Positions 22,641 through 34,940 of a stretch of DNA of 64,000 nucleotides are shown here, one piece after another (positions within the stretch are counted from its first letter, which is position 1; each line of letters starts with the position of its first letter). The notes under the pieces are model-generated. The model ran no database searches and had not been told where the DNA came from. It saw only the letters and a program-made list of their open reading frames with translations. This DNA is from Sisyra terminalis (taxonomy: Eukaryota > Arthropoda > Insecta > Neuroptera > Sisyridae), in the NCBI GenBank assembly GCA_958496175.1, contig OY292277.1, forward strand, positions 6,076,001 to 6,140,000, written 5' to 3'. Made by a program: the position numbers and the translations under genes.

Positions 22641-24080
22641 CAATACGTCACGAATATTTTTGTTTGAACTTCTGTTCAAATTTATGTTGGCGGTATGATT
22701 TTTATATATTATTATATTAAATTATACTACATAAATTGGACCGCAATATATCCTATATATTGTATACACAGTACAGACATTTGGTTTTTCAATGAAAATT
22801 TTGTGTTTCAAACGATAAAAATGCATTTTAATGCAGTTATTGGACCAAAGGAGTTCTTAAAATGATTTGGATTTAAATAATTTTATTTTAAGTATTAATT
22901 CGAACAAACAATTCAATTTGTTAAAAACGGAGTTCAAACATTGGATTAAATTATGCGTTTCAAACGTTTAAATTGCATTTTAATGCAGTTTGTGTTATAA
23001 AACTTTGGCTATAATCTAAAGGACAAACAATATTTAATCATTTAATTCAACTTCTATAAGTATTCTTCTGTTTTATGATATACGTAACTATATAATATTC
23101 CGTTGAGTATTCTTATGAAAAGTTATCTAGACCAGTGTTTCTCAATGTGTGGGTTACCTTTAATCGATCTTCTTTAGATTTTCGAGAAATTAGAAACCAA
23201 ATTTATATAACTATGAAAAATTTCGTATGCACTGGAAAAGCCTTCAAGTTTCAGAAAGGTATAGGAAAAGCACAGCTCTAAACATTTTAGGATTCACTGG
23301 ACTATCAAATTTCCCTTCATTTTCAATAATATAAAATATTAAATGGATAAAATTCAGGAACTGATTTTTACTGTGAAACGTTTACTTTCTCTGCCTTATA
23401 CTTTCATTTAAAAAACAAATTTGGGTTTCCCAATAAAATTTTTGCATCCCAAACAACAAAATTGCATTTTGATGCAGTTTTTGGTATAAAATAAAGTCTT
23501 ATAAGGATTGAGTTTAAAGTAATTTAATTTAAGTATAAATTCTAACAAACAATTCTAATAATTGAAAATAGAGTCAATACTTTTGATAAAATTTATACGT
23601 TTCATGCTTTGAAAATGCATTTTAATGCAGTTCATGTACTACGAAAGTTGGGCGTTAATTTTAAGGATAAACAATAGGGCTTAAATTAATTTTTAATTTT
23701 CAAAGAATTTAAGAAAAAAAATCTTAAAAATAATTATTCCCTCTTTTCTATGCACTTTTATTAATTCATTGGGACTTCTTTTTCTCTCTTTTTAAATCCT
23801 TATGCAATTTTTTTAGTTCATTACCCAAAGTCTCCCCAATAAAATGATATTGATAACTATTTAAATTTTCTTTTGAAGTTTTTGCCACTCTAGAAGTTTA
23901 GATGTATCCTTTACCTCCTTTTTGAGGAAGGATAAATTGTATTATTACTATCGGAAGTATAAGTTTACTTGATGAACCTACAAAAATAGCTTATTTTTTT
24001 TCATTTACTTTTGGGCTTCCTTTTCTTATGTAAAACTAATAATGCATTTAATTATCTGATTGCAAAATTTTCCCTTTTAA

Positions 24081-24787
24081 GGGTGGATCACCGTCAGAAA
24101 AAAAAAATCGATTTTTTTTTCCATAAATGCCTTCTTATAACATTCAAGAATAACGTGTTAAAAGAATTGGAATAGCTGACTAAAGTATTTTCACTGATAA
24201 AAATTGAATAAATTGATAATAACATAAGAAAATATCTTAAAAAAACTTTAAATGCGTTTTTCTCGAAATCAACTTTTTAAAACTGGGAGACAAGATTTCT
24301 CAGAAACTATCCGACGGATTAACTTGAAACTGGAAAGTGTTATAGTTCAACACGTCTTCTTGATACTGAACCTCTGAAATTGGCCAAACCTCCCCCCCTC
24401 AAAGTGGGAGAGGGGGAAAGGTCCAAAAAAAGGTCGTTTTTTTTAAATTTTTTTTCAAACTCGCGCCATTTTGTGAATTTTTAACTTTTTTGGATTTTCG
24501 AGATTCAATACCAAGAAGATGCATTACCAAAACCTATATTCTTTGGAAAATCATCATCCGACTTCCGGCTTCCGAGAAAACTTGTCTCCTCATTTTTAAG
24601 GACCCTATTTTAAAGCGCTGTAAAAGGAGGAGGGGAGGGGGGGGGTCATATCGGGGAAAATAAAAAAAAATAGTTCAAAACTTCAACTTTTACATGCCGA
24701 AAACTGTTTTTTAATATCTTTAAAGAAAATAAAATGGCAGCAGTTTTAAAAGTCATATTTTTTTTACGTTCTGACGGTGATCCACCC
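24081..24787. mobile_element. MITE with 19-bp terminal inverted repeats, TTAA-flanked
   Basis: Perfect TIRs GGGTGGATCACCGTCAGAA and its complement bound a 707-bp element, with TTAA on both sides (24077-24080 and 24788-24791). TTAA duplication is the hallmark of piggyBac-type integration, but the TIR is not one I recognise from that superfamily. The inside has poly-T and poly-C tracts and no intact long frame. Related copies: 42870-43558 and 24905-25026. Confidence 0.88.
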
Positions 24788-24904
24788 TTAAAGTAGGTGG
24801 AGAATAATGCTACTGTAATGTTCCCGAAGAACTAGGAATTGGCCATGAAAATTTTAAATAATTTACATCAAAGGGACTTCAATAAAATCTCTGAAAATTT
24901 TGCA

Positions 24905-25026
24905 AAAAAATAGTTCAAAACTTCAACTTTTACATGCCGAAGACCGTTTTTCCATATCTCTAAAAAAAAAATGGCAGCAGTTTTAAAAAAGTCATTTTAT
25001 TTTACGTTCTGACGGTGATCCACCCT
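24905..25026 (+). mobile_element. Truncated copy of the TTAA MITE (3' end only)
   Basis: Matches the last about 120 bp of 24081-24787, including 'gttctgacggtgatccaccc'. It is only about 115 bp downstream of the full copy. The 5' part and any TTAA are missing. Confidence 0.85.
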
Positions 25027-25029
25027 GAA

Positions 25030-25551
25030 ATCCTCAGATCTACTGTTTAAATTTCCGCTAGTACTAATCCCATTTTAGATCGATTTTTTGACAAGGATAA
25101 ATTATTTTTCTAGAGTACCTTTTGGATCATATACTTGCATTTTTTCATAGAAAATTAGTAGAATATTTTCAAAGTTCAAACAATGTTAGTAGAAAGTCTA
25201 GCATTCATCCGGAAAATCCAATTACAAATTGAAACAAATCGAAAGCTTGTTAATAATATCTAAGTAAACATTTACAGTAGCGCTTTTTGTCGTATGAGAA
25301 GAGGAGATTTAAAAAAAAAAACGTTGTACTTAACACACAAAAAAGGCAAATTCTCATTGGAACAAATTAAATGTGTGCGTTTTTTTCTCTTTTCGCAAAA
25401 TTCATTTTAACGATCATCGTGAGTGAAACGATGTGTACGATACCAAGTGGCCTATATTTAAAACTAGAAAGCTCTCGTTCCATCCGCATACAATATATAT
25501 AATTGTGTATGCAGAATCGGCGATGCCGTTTTCGTATCGTACCTATGTGTA

Positions 25552-25582
<31 letters not shown>

Positions 25583-26190
25583 CATACCAACATTTAAATG
25601 AGGGGTGAATATGTGTGGGGTGTACACCATCAGAAGCTTTCCATTCATTTCGTCAGCCACCCTCCACCATCATACTTGCACCCATAGGTACACGACAAGG
25701 CTCTCTTACATTGCTGAGAGGGTTGTTTGCTAAGTGTATTTTACTTCAATTAAAACTAAACTGCATCAATTATTGACAATTTGATGATGAGGTTGGAGTA
25801 CAGGGTTGAGGGATGACGATAATGATGATGATGGTTTTTGATTCATTCTACATTTGCAATGTCTTGAAGCTTTCGAGCTTTGGGCGAGGGGTCGTGCGAG
25901 ATTGCTCGTTATACAATCAAAATTGCCGCACCACAGCCCACAAATAATAATTTTCTAACAGCTTTCCACTTGGCCACGAATAAGCCGTTTAGCATGTGAT
26001 CGATTGTGCTTTTCGGTTGCGTTAAAATGCGCGTGGTTTTCAAGTGGGCGAATAGATCTGCACGTGGCCCTACACCACTTGAGCCGGATTGTTTCATGTA
26101 ATTTATCCAGTACTTCTTCTTTGATCACTGATTTTTTTAATAGAATTAATAAATTGAACCACTAATTGTTTAGTGGGATTTTTATTCATG
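25030..26190. other. Unique GC-richer island with AT microsatellite
   Basis: 25400-26090 has higher GC and no repeat match. A (TA)n tract of about 26 nt lies at 25556-25582 and explains the Tyr-Ile-rich minus frame there. A 62-codon minus-strand ATG frame at 25909-26097 is unrecognised. Confidence 0.4.
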
Positions 26191-26346
26191 TACTAGCTGA
26201 TCCCTGTGACTTCGTCCGCGTAACGTTGGTGTAGATTATATTTTCTTTTTAGATTTACTCTTTGTAGTGATTATGGAAATTTTTATTTTTCTTATTTCTT
26301 TTACGAAAAACATAATCATACTTAAAAACACTACTTTGTCGACATT

Positions 26347-27198
26347 AAAAAGTCATCAAATTATTCTGTTGTAAAATTTAACGCTCTACAAAAAAGGTCT
26401 CTTATGAATTTTCGATTAAATCACTCCATTAAAAGTTATTCTACGTTTAACTTGAATTAATTTGTATTTTGTAATTTATTTGACATTTAATTTGTTGACT
26501 ACAAGTTCTAAGAAATTTTTCATAGATGGCCTCAGGTGAAATGGTAAAAATTCGAATTTTAATTGAACTTTTGTCGATAGTCTCATTAATTAGTATAAAA
26601 TTCACTCGTAGGTACAAAATATTGATTAAAGCACGAAAATTTATCCTGGATAAATTGAATTTCACGACTATAACGAATTCGGATCTTATGTTACCGGTTT
26701 TAATTGTCAAAAAATGATTTTTTTTTGTTTAACTTTCAGTTCAAGCCATAAAATTAACACAAATAATCACTGACGCTCTAATGATAATAATTTTTATTTT
26801 CTCTTTCAATGATTTTATAGTTCAAAAAAGTAAAAATGGGCAAAAAGTTGAAAATATTGCAAGATATATATTAGGCACGAGTTAAATGTTGAATAACTTT
26901 CAATGGAGTGATTGAATCGAAAATTCATTAGAGACCTTTTTTGTAGAGCGTTAAATTTTACAACAGAATAATTTAACCTTAAATCTTTTCATTCATTTGT
27001 TTCTGAGAAAAAAAATTAAAAGTAAAAGTCAAATAATCCCATGTTATTTAAATGGTAAAAGTAACATGATTCCGGCACGGTTTAATCAAGAAATTAAGAG
27101 CTTAATTGTATTGGATATTTTTTTTTATATCTTAAACTAACAATTCAGGGGGCGATCGCTGTAAAAAAATCAATTTGGGAAATAACGGACACCCTAAT
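26347..27198. mobile_element. Foldback element nested in repeat E copy 1
   Basis: Copy 2 of the repeat (32911-34314) lacks this segment, so it is an insertion. Inverted arms: 'gtaaaatttaacgctctac' and the following ggtctct at 26370-26400, matched by their complement near 26932-26965. The core 'ctacaaaaaaggtctc' is shared with the palindromic families at 1635-2930 and 48650-50350. Confidence 0.75.
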
Positions 27199-28870
27199 GT
27201 TCAATTGCGTATACCTCCGGTAGGTATACCTACCGTGAACCAAATAATCCACAAATCAATTAGTATCTATACATAAAATAAATATAGTCAAGTTCAATAA
27301 AGTCGGTCTTAATTATAACTTAAAACAGAAAAAAGTTATCAAAACAATCTCGTCAAAATAACAGAAGTAAAAGGTCTAGATTTAGAATATTAGTAGAAAT
27401 CCCATTGCATTGTCTCGACTCCCGAATGAACCTTTTTCTCAAAACTATTACACTACTGAAATGTACAAAACTACCGCGAAGTTAAAATTTCTTTAATTGC
27501 ACGAAACCCAGTTCCTCCATAATCAAGTATTACCATTATGTATCTATGCACTTATTATTAAAATATCTGAATTTCAACTATATAATAAAACCATTTTCTT
27601 TTAGTTCGTTGAATTTCTCGCTACTCGATATTCGCTCTCTAATGTATTTATTTGTGAATACGTATTTCGAGTTTTCAGGTTTACAATTTGTGAAAACCAA
27701 AGAACTTAATGCTTACTTATAAACTTAAGTTAACCTTTTTCAGATATATTTATTAGAGCCTAAATTTTTTAGCAGACCCTAAGTTTGTGTTTCTCACAAC
27801 AAACAAGCTTTGTTTTATTGTAAGCGGTAAAATGTTTCGTCTATAACGGTATTTTGGTTATGAAATTTTAAATTTCGATTGTTTAATAGACGTTATGCCG
27901 TACAAACTTTGCCACCATTTTTCTCTCTTTTAGGGGAGGAATAATCAAAAAACCCTTTTTTATTATATATCTGCATCGTATATGAAAAACACTTTCCAAA
28001 TTTCATCGACACAAATATGCACTTATATTTGAAAATATAAAGTAAAACGAAAAAAAATTATGACCTTTATTTTGATTATCATGACTAAAAAACAATTCGA
28101 TATCGCACATTTTGACGTTGTACATACAAAGTTGTTGGAAATAGGTAGAAAACGTGGAAGTAAATTCGAATATTTTATTTATTTTCAATAACAATAATTG
28201 GTTTTCGAATTGTTCTAAATACAGAAGAAAAGTTAGTATCGAAGATTTTATACTTGAATTGACAATGAAATGTATGGCAAAAAATTGCTACCTTAATGCT
28301 TTTCAGCAAAATAAATAATTCCTCCAGGTCATAATCATAAAAATTAGATTTTAAAAAGTTTGATTGTTGGAAAACAAACAAAATTAAAAACCGCCTCTTT
28401 GGTATTTGGTTATTGTATCTACTGCATAAACTTTCATACTAGTTAAGTGAAATGACGTTATTTAAAATGCTGTAGCTAAAATGATATAACAAAAACAAAA
28501 ACTTATTATTAATTAATTATTTATTTATTAATTACACTTATTAAATTCAAAATTTCGATTGTTGATTAACTCTACATTTTCTCATACAAACTTAGTTACC
28601 CTTATACTCTTTTAGGGTAGGAATTTTCAAAAAAAAAATATTATCAGATGTCTACTTCTTATAAGGAGTATATCGAATATAATAATTTCATCAGTCAGAG
28701 GGGATATATAAATACACGATTTTATGTATGCACGGTTTTAAAAACGTATTTACTTTAAGTTTTATTACTATTATTATTATAACTACTACTACTATCACTT
28801 TTTTTGTTAATATATCAATATTGAGTTACTCTAAGGGTCTATTTACAACAATTAGGTAAAAAAAAAGTTT

Positions 28871-28946
28871 ACTGTTAGATTCGAACCCACGTCTTTATAA
28901 TTAGGAGCATCAGAATGTCAGATACGTAAGCCATTACGCTATTAAC
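28871..28946 (-). ncRNA. tRNA-like sequence (pseudogene or SINE head)
   Basis: On the minus strand, TAGCGTAATGG matches the pol III A-box pattern and GGGTTCGAATCT the B box. A 4-bp D stem (GCGT/ACGT) can form. No good acceptor stem pairs, and the anticodon arm cannot be folded convincingly, so this is not a working tRNA gene. It lies inside dispersed repeat E copy 1 and is absent from copy 2. Confidence 0.55.
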
Positions 28947-29401
28947 ATCAACTATGACTTTTATATATACAAAGGTTTATATTTCAAAGAGGCAATTTTT
29001 TAGACTTTAAATTGAATTTACTGTGCTTTTTATCAGTTCAGCAAAAAATATTTTTACAGATTTTTTCTAACTTTTAATTACCTTTCCAATGATATATAAC
29101 TCACCTGTCTAAAGTAAAAAAATTTCTTTCACCCCTGGGGAATACTCTCCCTTATAATTTTTAAGGAATGATAAGTAGCCAATAGTCTGTGAAAAATTGT
29201 GTTGTATCTTAATACCAAAGTTCATCAAATTCGGTCGTTTCGTTCTTTAGTTAAATCGGGACACACAGACAGACAGACAGACAAAAATTTTAAAAATGTT
29301 AAATTTGAAATAAGGGCCTCTTGAAACAAAAATTTACCCTAAAATTGGGTTCAAAATCGAAATGTACAGACAGACGTAAGAATTTTATGTATTAGTATAG
29401 A

Positions 29402-30824
29402 TTTCATCAATCAGTGGTTGATTTATCTGAAGGTTAAGCATTTTTTAGGAAATAACGTATTTTACAATGAAATTTCTCTAAAAATAAATTAGACAACTTT
29501 TCTTCTATGAATAAAACACTGAGAATAAATCCTTCAACAAATTGTAGTAATCACTTGGCGTTGTATTATTGAGCTCTACAATGATAAGAAAAACAGGTGT
29601 AATATTGATATGGATTTAAATTTTTATCAAACAAACACACGTAAGCTAGTGATTACGCTATCCCACAGCAATTTATGATAATTGATCACATTCGCAATAA
29701 TTTTTTTTTTCGTCAACGCAAAAATAATTTTTCATCTCAAAACTATGCTCGTTTACGTGCCACTTGCAATTAATTCCCAAATAAAGTTCACTAGTTTCAG
29801 TGCTTTAGTTTCCAATAGTTTGTTATATAAAACAGTGTAATAAAATTGCTAAATATCCAACAAAAAAATAACTCATTTTTGTTTGTATAAAATTGTGTTG
29901 AGAAAAATCAGCCAAAATGTGTTTTGTAAGGAATAAGAAGTTGCTGGAACGTAAAAAGGATAATTCGAAAAAGGATACCAAGGGTATGTGCAAAAAATTT
30001 TTTTATAAAACCCCCAAGAAAAAAATTTATTAGGAATACATTTTCAAAGGATTGCTTCACAAGTGAATAAGTCTGTTATTGCGTCTTATCTGAGAAAAAA
30101 AAATAAATAAAAAAAATTATCGTCAATATTGATAAGACATTTTTAAATATTTTTCTTACGGATTACATTTGAAACTGCTTGATTTTTAATGGATTTTTTT
30201 TTACACACTGTGATATTTATGGCCCAATTTTTACACATAAAGAAATTACGATCATTTATATTTATCTAAATGGCAAGGTTTCATCGATTATTGATCAAAT
30301 TTCATGTGAAAACTGTAAATTTTCTTTTTTCATCTAAAATTAACTTTAAAATTTTGTGTGAAATTCAGATCTTTTAAGCTTTTCTAGGAAAATTTAAGTA
30401 TCAAGTCAGCCCTGTAAAGTTAACTTGTTATTGACAAAACATTTGGGAAACGTATTATTTCTAATCTATGCTCTTAATTCTTGTAGGTCACTGATTTTAA
30501 CGATAAACTCCATTAAAGTTACTCAGATTATTGAATCAAAAAAAAAAACTTTTGAGGTTTTATAGAAGAAATCATGTGTTAAGTTGGCCTTGTAAAGTTA
30601 TCATACTATGGATGAAACGTTGCTTACAATAAATGACTTTAAAGCTTTGTTTTGATTATCTTTTCTTTCATGAGAGAAAAAATTAAATGTATTTTTTCTT
30701 TATCTTTGAAATAAGTGAAGATAATTCTAAGCTTGAGGTGTTTTTATGAAAAATTTATTATTTTAGTAAAAAACCACCTGTCAATCTCAAAAAGCTACTA
30801 TTTATATGACCAAATTAGATTTTT
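29402..30824. other. AT-rich sequence, no gene seen
   Basis: No repeat match or coding signal noticed. Confidence 0.4.
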
Positions 30825-30970
30825 TCGCTGACTTTGAGCAGTTATACTGTTTAAACAATATATAAAATATATAAAATATATTTTGGTCTTTTTTATGGAC
30901 TATAATTTACAAAAATAAACAATAAACAAAAATTTGAACAAAAGTTCAAACAAATATAATTTAACGTATT

Positions 30971-31013
30971 GCCCAGATACGTATTTCGTTTGCCAAGCAA
31001 CCTTTCTCAGTGG
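30971..31013 (-). ncRNA. Hammerhead-like motif, family A copy 3, left
   Basis: Minus strand: CCA, CTGAGAA (one change from CTGAnGA), A, GGTTGC/GCAAAC (five of six pairs by position, one mismatch), GAAATACGTATC, TGG. Probably degraded. Confidence 0.35.
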
Positions 31014-31071
31014 TTATCAAGTATTGAATCGCTTTGTAATTCATCACATAGTCGTTAATACTACTTGATGA

Positions 31072-31114
31072 CCACTGAAGAAGATGGCTTGGCAATCGAA
31101 ATATGTATCTGGGC
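31072..31114 (+). ncRNA. Hammerhead-like motif, family A copy 3, right
   Basis: CCA (31072-31074), CTGAAGA (31075-31081), A, GATGGC/GCAATC with one mismatch, GAA, ATATGTAT (31101-31108), C (31109), TGG (31110-31112). The core is intact and stem I pairs. Confidence 0.45.
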
Positions 31115-31199
31115 AATACGTTTGAACTTTTGTTCAAATTTATGTTTATTGTTTACTATTGTTTACTATTGTTTACTTTTATTTAATAATAAACAATAA

Positions 31200-32910
31200 T
31201 CAAAATTTTACCAATTTATCATCATCGAGGATCTGAAACTCTACAATAATATATATTTCTTTAGAATTTTTGCAATATTAGGAACTGTAAAAAGTCAGAA
31301 TAAAATCAGGGGAAAGTAGTACGAGTTGAGCTATGATTTCAACTGTAATTTTGATTTTAATCAATAGCTTATGAATATTTCTCAGGAATTTAGTAGAGAT
31401 AACGCTAAAAACTAAAAATATAAAAAACTTTCCTTAGATTCTTTAGATTTTAGACAATAATTCCTTTAAGTTTCATCAAAATCAGCTGAATGGTTTCGGA
31501 ATGTTTAAAGGACAAACATATAGACAGATAGACGCTAAATTTGTATGGATTTAGCCAATCAGATGAGCAAATTCTTGATCCATTGAACCAAAATGGTTTG
31601 TGTTTTTCTTGTTTGTGGTCTATGTAATCCTAAAAATTACACAAAACATCAGATTCTTTGAAATTTTAAGGCAAAGTACTAGCTTTTATTAATACTTTTG
31701 ACTTAGCATTTTATATAATTTTATCTCAGGGAAATAATAAAATTAATTTTGTCCATACCTTTTTGAAACAAAACCGATTAAACAATCGATTTATTTTCAA
31801 ATTTTACAGATCAATTAGCCAATTAGATGAAAAAGCATTCGAGTAAAAGTTTCAGATCATTTATGCCTCGTTTGTAGTCTATGTAATCCTGAATTTTTAT
31901 AAATTTGAAAAAAATCAAACTAATGTTCACTAAATTGATTTTTATTGGAAATTTTATGTAGCAAAAATAGAAGTTAAGCAATCATATTATTAAATATTTC
32001 TAGTAACACAAAAATTTAAATCTTCTGGCATCCGTACCCCTCTAGTTCCCTATTTGATTCTGAATAGTATAAGTATAATTTTTTCGATGCACATATTAGT
32101 GTTTGGGAGGAATTTAATATGTTAAATGGAGTCAAGAATGGATGATAAATTATTAATATGGAAAAAACAGAAAAACTTTTTCGCGAAATGAAAATTTGAT
32201 TATCTGATTCCCCTCGATATAATTTACGAGCAGCATTCGTTTAAGACAGTCGCACATTTGCCTAGTCGATACAATTACAAAAGAACTGAGGAAGAATTTG
32301 GCATCATTTCAATATATTAAGGAAAAATTGATTTATGTCTATGCGCCAAAGAAAAAATCTTCTATCTTTCAAATATTAAAGTTTTTTTTTTTTTTTAACG
32401 AACAGATGTTTTTCTCTGCAAATGATGTAGGTAGATGTAACATTCATACATCCCTTGTGGCTTTGCGTCGCAACTTTACGTTAGACATTCACCGAAACTC
32501 AACGAAAAGTTGGTTTATTAATTTTCGAAATGATTGTTTGAAAAAAAAAAAGTTTTTCGTTCGTAACAAAGTGTCATAACAATCCCTTGTTGGCTGCGCC
32601 ACGAATTCAAACTCGATTACAATTTCTGACAATAACATTTTCCACCCTCACCGAACTACAACTTTGATGAACTCGGCAATTTTATAGTCTCATATTTTGC
32701 TTATTTTCACGAGAGATTTGTTTGGCTTTTTATAATTAAATCGTTGGTTGGCAGTAGAAAATAATTCCACACTCCTATATTTCAAAACTGTCTGGATTTT
32801 TCAATATTCGATCAATGGAATCAATTGGTCTCAAATTGGTGATTAGCTGGTCGCTTTTTATTAGTTTTTAGCCTCAAATTTTGATAGGATGCAAAATTTT
32901 TATAATTTAG
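31200..32910. other. AT-rich sequence with a repeat tail and two 20-bp motifs
   Basis: 31470-31560 ('tttcatcaaaatcagctg' and then 'atagacagatagacg') resembles the tail of an insect non-LTR-like repeat. GTTTGTGGTCTATGTAATCC at 31611 and 31870 are variants of the motif found at 9.9-11.5 kb. 32300-32700 is a somewhat GC-richer unique stretch without recognised coding. Confidence 0.4.
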
Positions 32911-34314
32911 ACTAGCTGATCCCCGCGACTTCGTCTGCGTAACGTAGGTGTAGATTATATTTTCTTTTTAAATTTGCTATTTATAGTGGCATATGAAAAT
33001 TATTATTTTCCTTATTTCTTTTACGAAAAACATAATCATACCTGAAAACACTATTTTGTCAACTTTAAAAAGACACATTTAATAAACTGTTAATTAGAAT
33101 AAAATAGTTGTATATAATGATCAATTAATTTTCAAAAAATATTTATAAATATCTAAAAAGAGTATGGCCTATTCCGTATATCTACCGTGAACCAATTAAT
33201 CCGTAAATCAATCACCATCTATACATAAATAAAAACTATCGTTAAATTCAATAAAGTCAGTCATAATTATGACTTAAAACAGTCAAAAGTTATCAAAACA
33301 CTCGCCTAGATATTTAGAATATTAGTAGAAATCCCATTTCATTGTCTCAACTTTTACACTACTGAAATGTACAAAACTACGGCGAAATTAAAATTTGTTC
33401 AAATGCACGAAACCCAGTTCCTCCATAATCAAGTATAACCATTGTGTATCTATGCACTTATTAATAAAATATCTGAATTTCAACTATATAATTTAACCAT
33501 TTTCTTTAAGTTCGCCGAATTTCTCGTTATTCGATATTCGCTCATTAATGTATTTATTTGTGAATACGTATTTCGGATTTTCAGGTTTACAATTAATGAA
33601 AGCCAAAAAACGTAATGCTCACTTATAAAATTAACCTTTTTTAGATATATTTATATATATTAGAGTTTAAATTTTAAAGCAGATCCTACGTTTTTGTGTT
33701 TCTAATAATAAACCAACGAACATACCTTGATAATTAAATTTGAAATTTCGATTGTTTATTAGACATTATGCCGTACAAACTTTGCCACCATTTTTCACTC
33801 TTTTAGAGGAGGAATTATCAAAAAACCCTTTCTTATTATATATCTGCATCGTATAAGAAAAACACTTTTTTTTATATATATAAAGGTTTATATTTCAAAG
33901 AGGCAATTTTTTTAAATTTAAATTGAATTTACTGTGCTTTTTATCAGTTCAACTAAAAATTTTGTACAGATTATTTTCTAACTTTAAATTACCTTTCCAA
34001 TGATATATAACTCACCTGTCTAGTGTAAAAATTTATGTTTTCATTCCTAGGGAATACCTTCTTTTAATATTTTTTTGGAATGATAAGTAGCCTATAGTCT
34101 GTGGGAAATTGTGTTGTATCTTAATACCAAATTTAATTAAATTCGGTTGTTCCGTTCTTTAGTTAAATCGGGACACACAGACATACAGACAGACAAAAAT
34201 TTTAAAAATGTTAAAATTTGGAATAAGGGCCTCTTGAAACAAATATTTACCCGAAAATTGGGTTCAAAATCGAAATGTTCAGACAGACGTAAGAATTTTA
34301 TATATTAGTTTAGA
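32911..34314 (+). mobile_element. Dispersed repeat E, copy 2 (internally deleted)
   Basis: Starts ACTAGCTGATCCCCGCGACT and ends '...ttatatattagtttagata'. The tail has 'ttagttaaatcgggacac' and cagaca repeats. Collinear with copy 1, but without its nested foldback and without about 0.9 kb corresponding to 28000-28950. Confidence 0.78.
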
Positions 34315-34737
34315 TATAGATAGTCGGCCTTCTTGAGAATGCTACTTTTATTATTAATAATTAAACGTAAATAGATAATCTTTTCTTCTGAAGAAAAATT
34401 AGTTGAACTTGATTACAAAGTTTCTATCAAATCAGTAATGCTGTCTTTAAATTGGAACCATAAATGAAATCAGAATAAAATATTGGTACAACTATTTAAA
34501 TTGGACTTATTTGTGACCTTTGTACTTTTATTATGTGGCAAAATACTAACATATACCTGAAAAAAAAAAATTATCAAAATCGATTAACCGGTTCTTGAAT
34601 AAACGATAGAATTCAGGTAGACAAAAATGTACATTAAATTTATTCAACCTTGGGTCCATAATGATCATTATTGTGAGCAAAACCGGATAAATTCCAAGGT
34701 GGTGTTAAAATTACAAGAATTTCTACCTGGTCATATG

Positions 34738-34940
34738 GAATAACATAGTAAAAGCTTGAAGGCCAAAATGTGTGAAAAAGATTGGTTCTAAAGTGTCACT
34801 AATGGATTCAGAAACAGGTGTTAATGTGATTATAATTGACAACGAATAATAAATACCTTTAACTGGTTCCAAATTCCTGAACTTTGTATTTATACCTGTC
34901 ATTCTCTTATTTTGGCCTTCAAGCTTTTATTATGTTATTT
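34738..34940. repeat. Short inverted repeat, about 32-bp arms
   Basis: 34738-34769 and 34909-34940 are complementary with one or two mismatches (core 'aaagcttgaaggccaaaat'). The spacer is about 140 bp. Origin unknown. Confidence 0.75.

Larger units (their letters stand above)
22359..22776. mobile_element. Foldback element, family A, compact copy
   Basis: 418 bp bounded by ACATTTG direct repeats. The arms (22397-22570 and about 22600-22772) are near-perfect inverted repeats starting ACTGTGTATACAATATAT. The inner ends carry the hammerhead-like motif in inverted orientation, separated by about 28 bp. It inserted into the higher-order array after the array formed. No coding capacity. Confidence 0.85.
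20990..23690. repeat. Higher-order tandem repeat with a 26-bp motif
   Basis: The motif AAAATGCATTTTAATGCAG followed by TTTTTGT occurs ten times with changes (near 21061, 21165, 21303, 21589, 21728, 21903, 22817, 22970, 23459, 23610). Larger units of about 0.6 kb are marked by 'ccagtg(c/t)ttc(c/t)caa' near 21466, 22063 and 23131, and by 'tttttgcatcccaaac' near 21042, 21569 and 23440. Within a unit three variant motifs follow in fixed order. A foldback element (22359-22776) interrupts the array. No coding signal seen. Confidence 0.85.
26192..29401 (+). mobile_element. Dispersed 'ctagctgatcc' repeat E, copy 1 (longest, with nested insertions)
   Basis: Starts ACTAGCTGATCC... ACTTCGTCCGCGTAACG and ends in a tail with 'ttagttaaatcgggacac', repeated cagacaga, and '...ttagtatagat'. 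Heads and tails of this type are common in insect genomes and resemble non-LTR-derived or SINE-like repeats. I cannot assign a clade. Against copy 2 it has an inserted foldback (26347-27198), an internal duplication (27890-27990 against 28580-28660) and a tRNA-like stretch (28871-28946). No protein-coding remnant was recognised inside. Confidence 0.75.
30825..31190. mobile_element. Foldback element, family A, copy 3
   Basis: Same left start as 22359 ('ttttttcgc(t/g)gactttga(g/a)cagttatactg') and the same inverted arms, with a different central spacer. It carries inverted hammerhead-like motifs at 30971-31013 (minus) and 31072-31114 (plus). The right end runs into three copies of ATTGTTTACT (31147-31180). 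Confidence 0.8.

Noticed and set aside
25367..25660. 97-codon minus frame with Tyr-Ile repeats
   Set aside because: It reads through a (TA)n microsatellite, and no other support exists.
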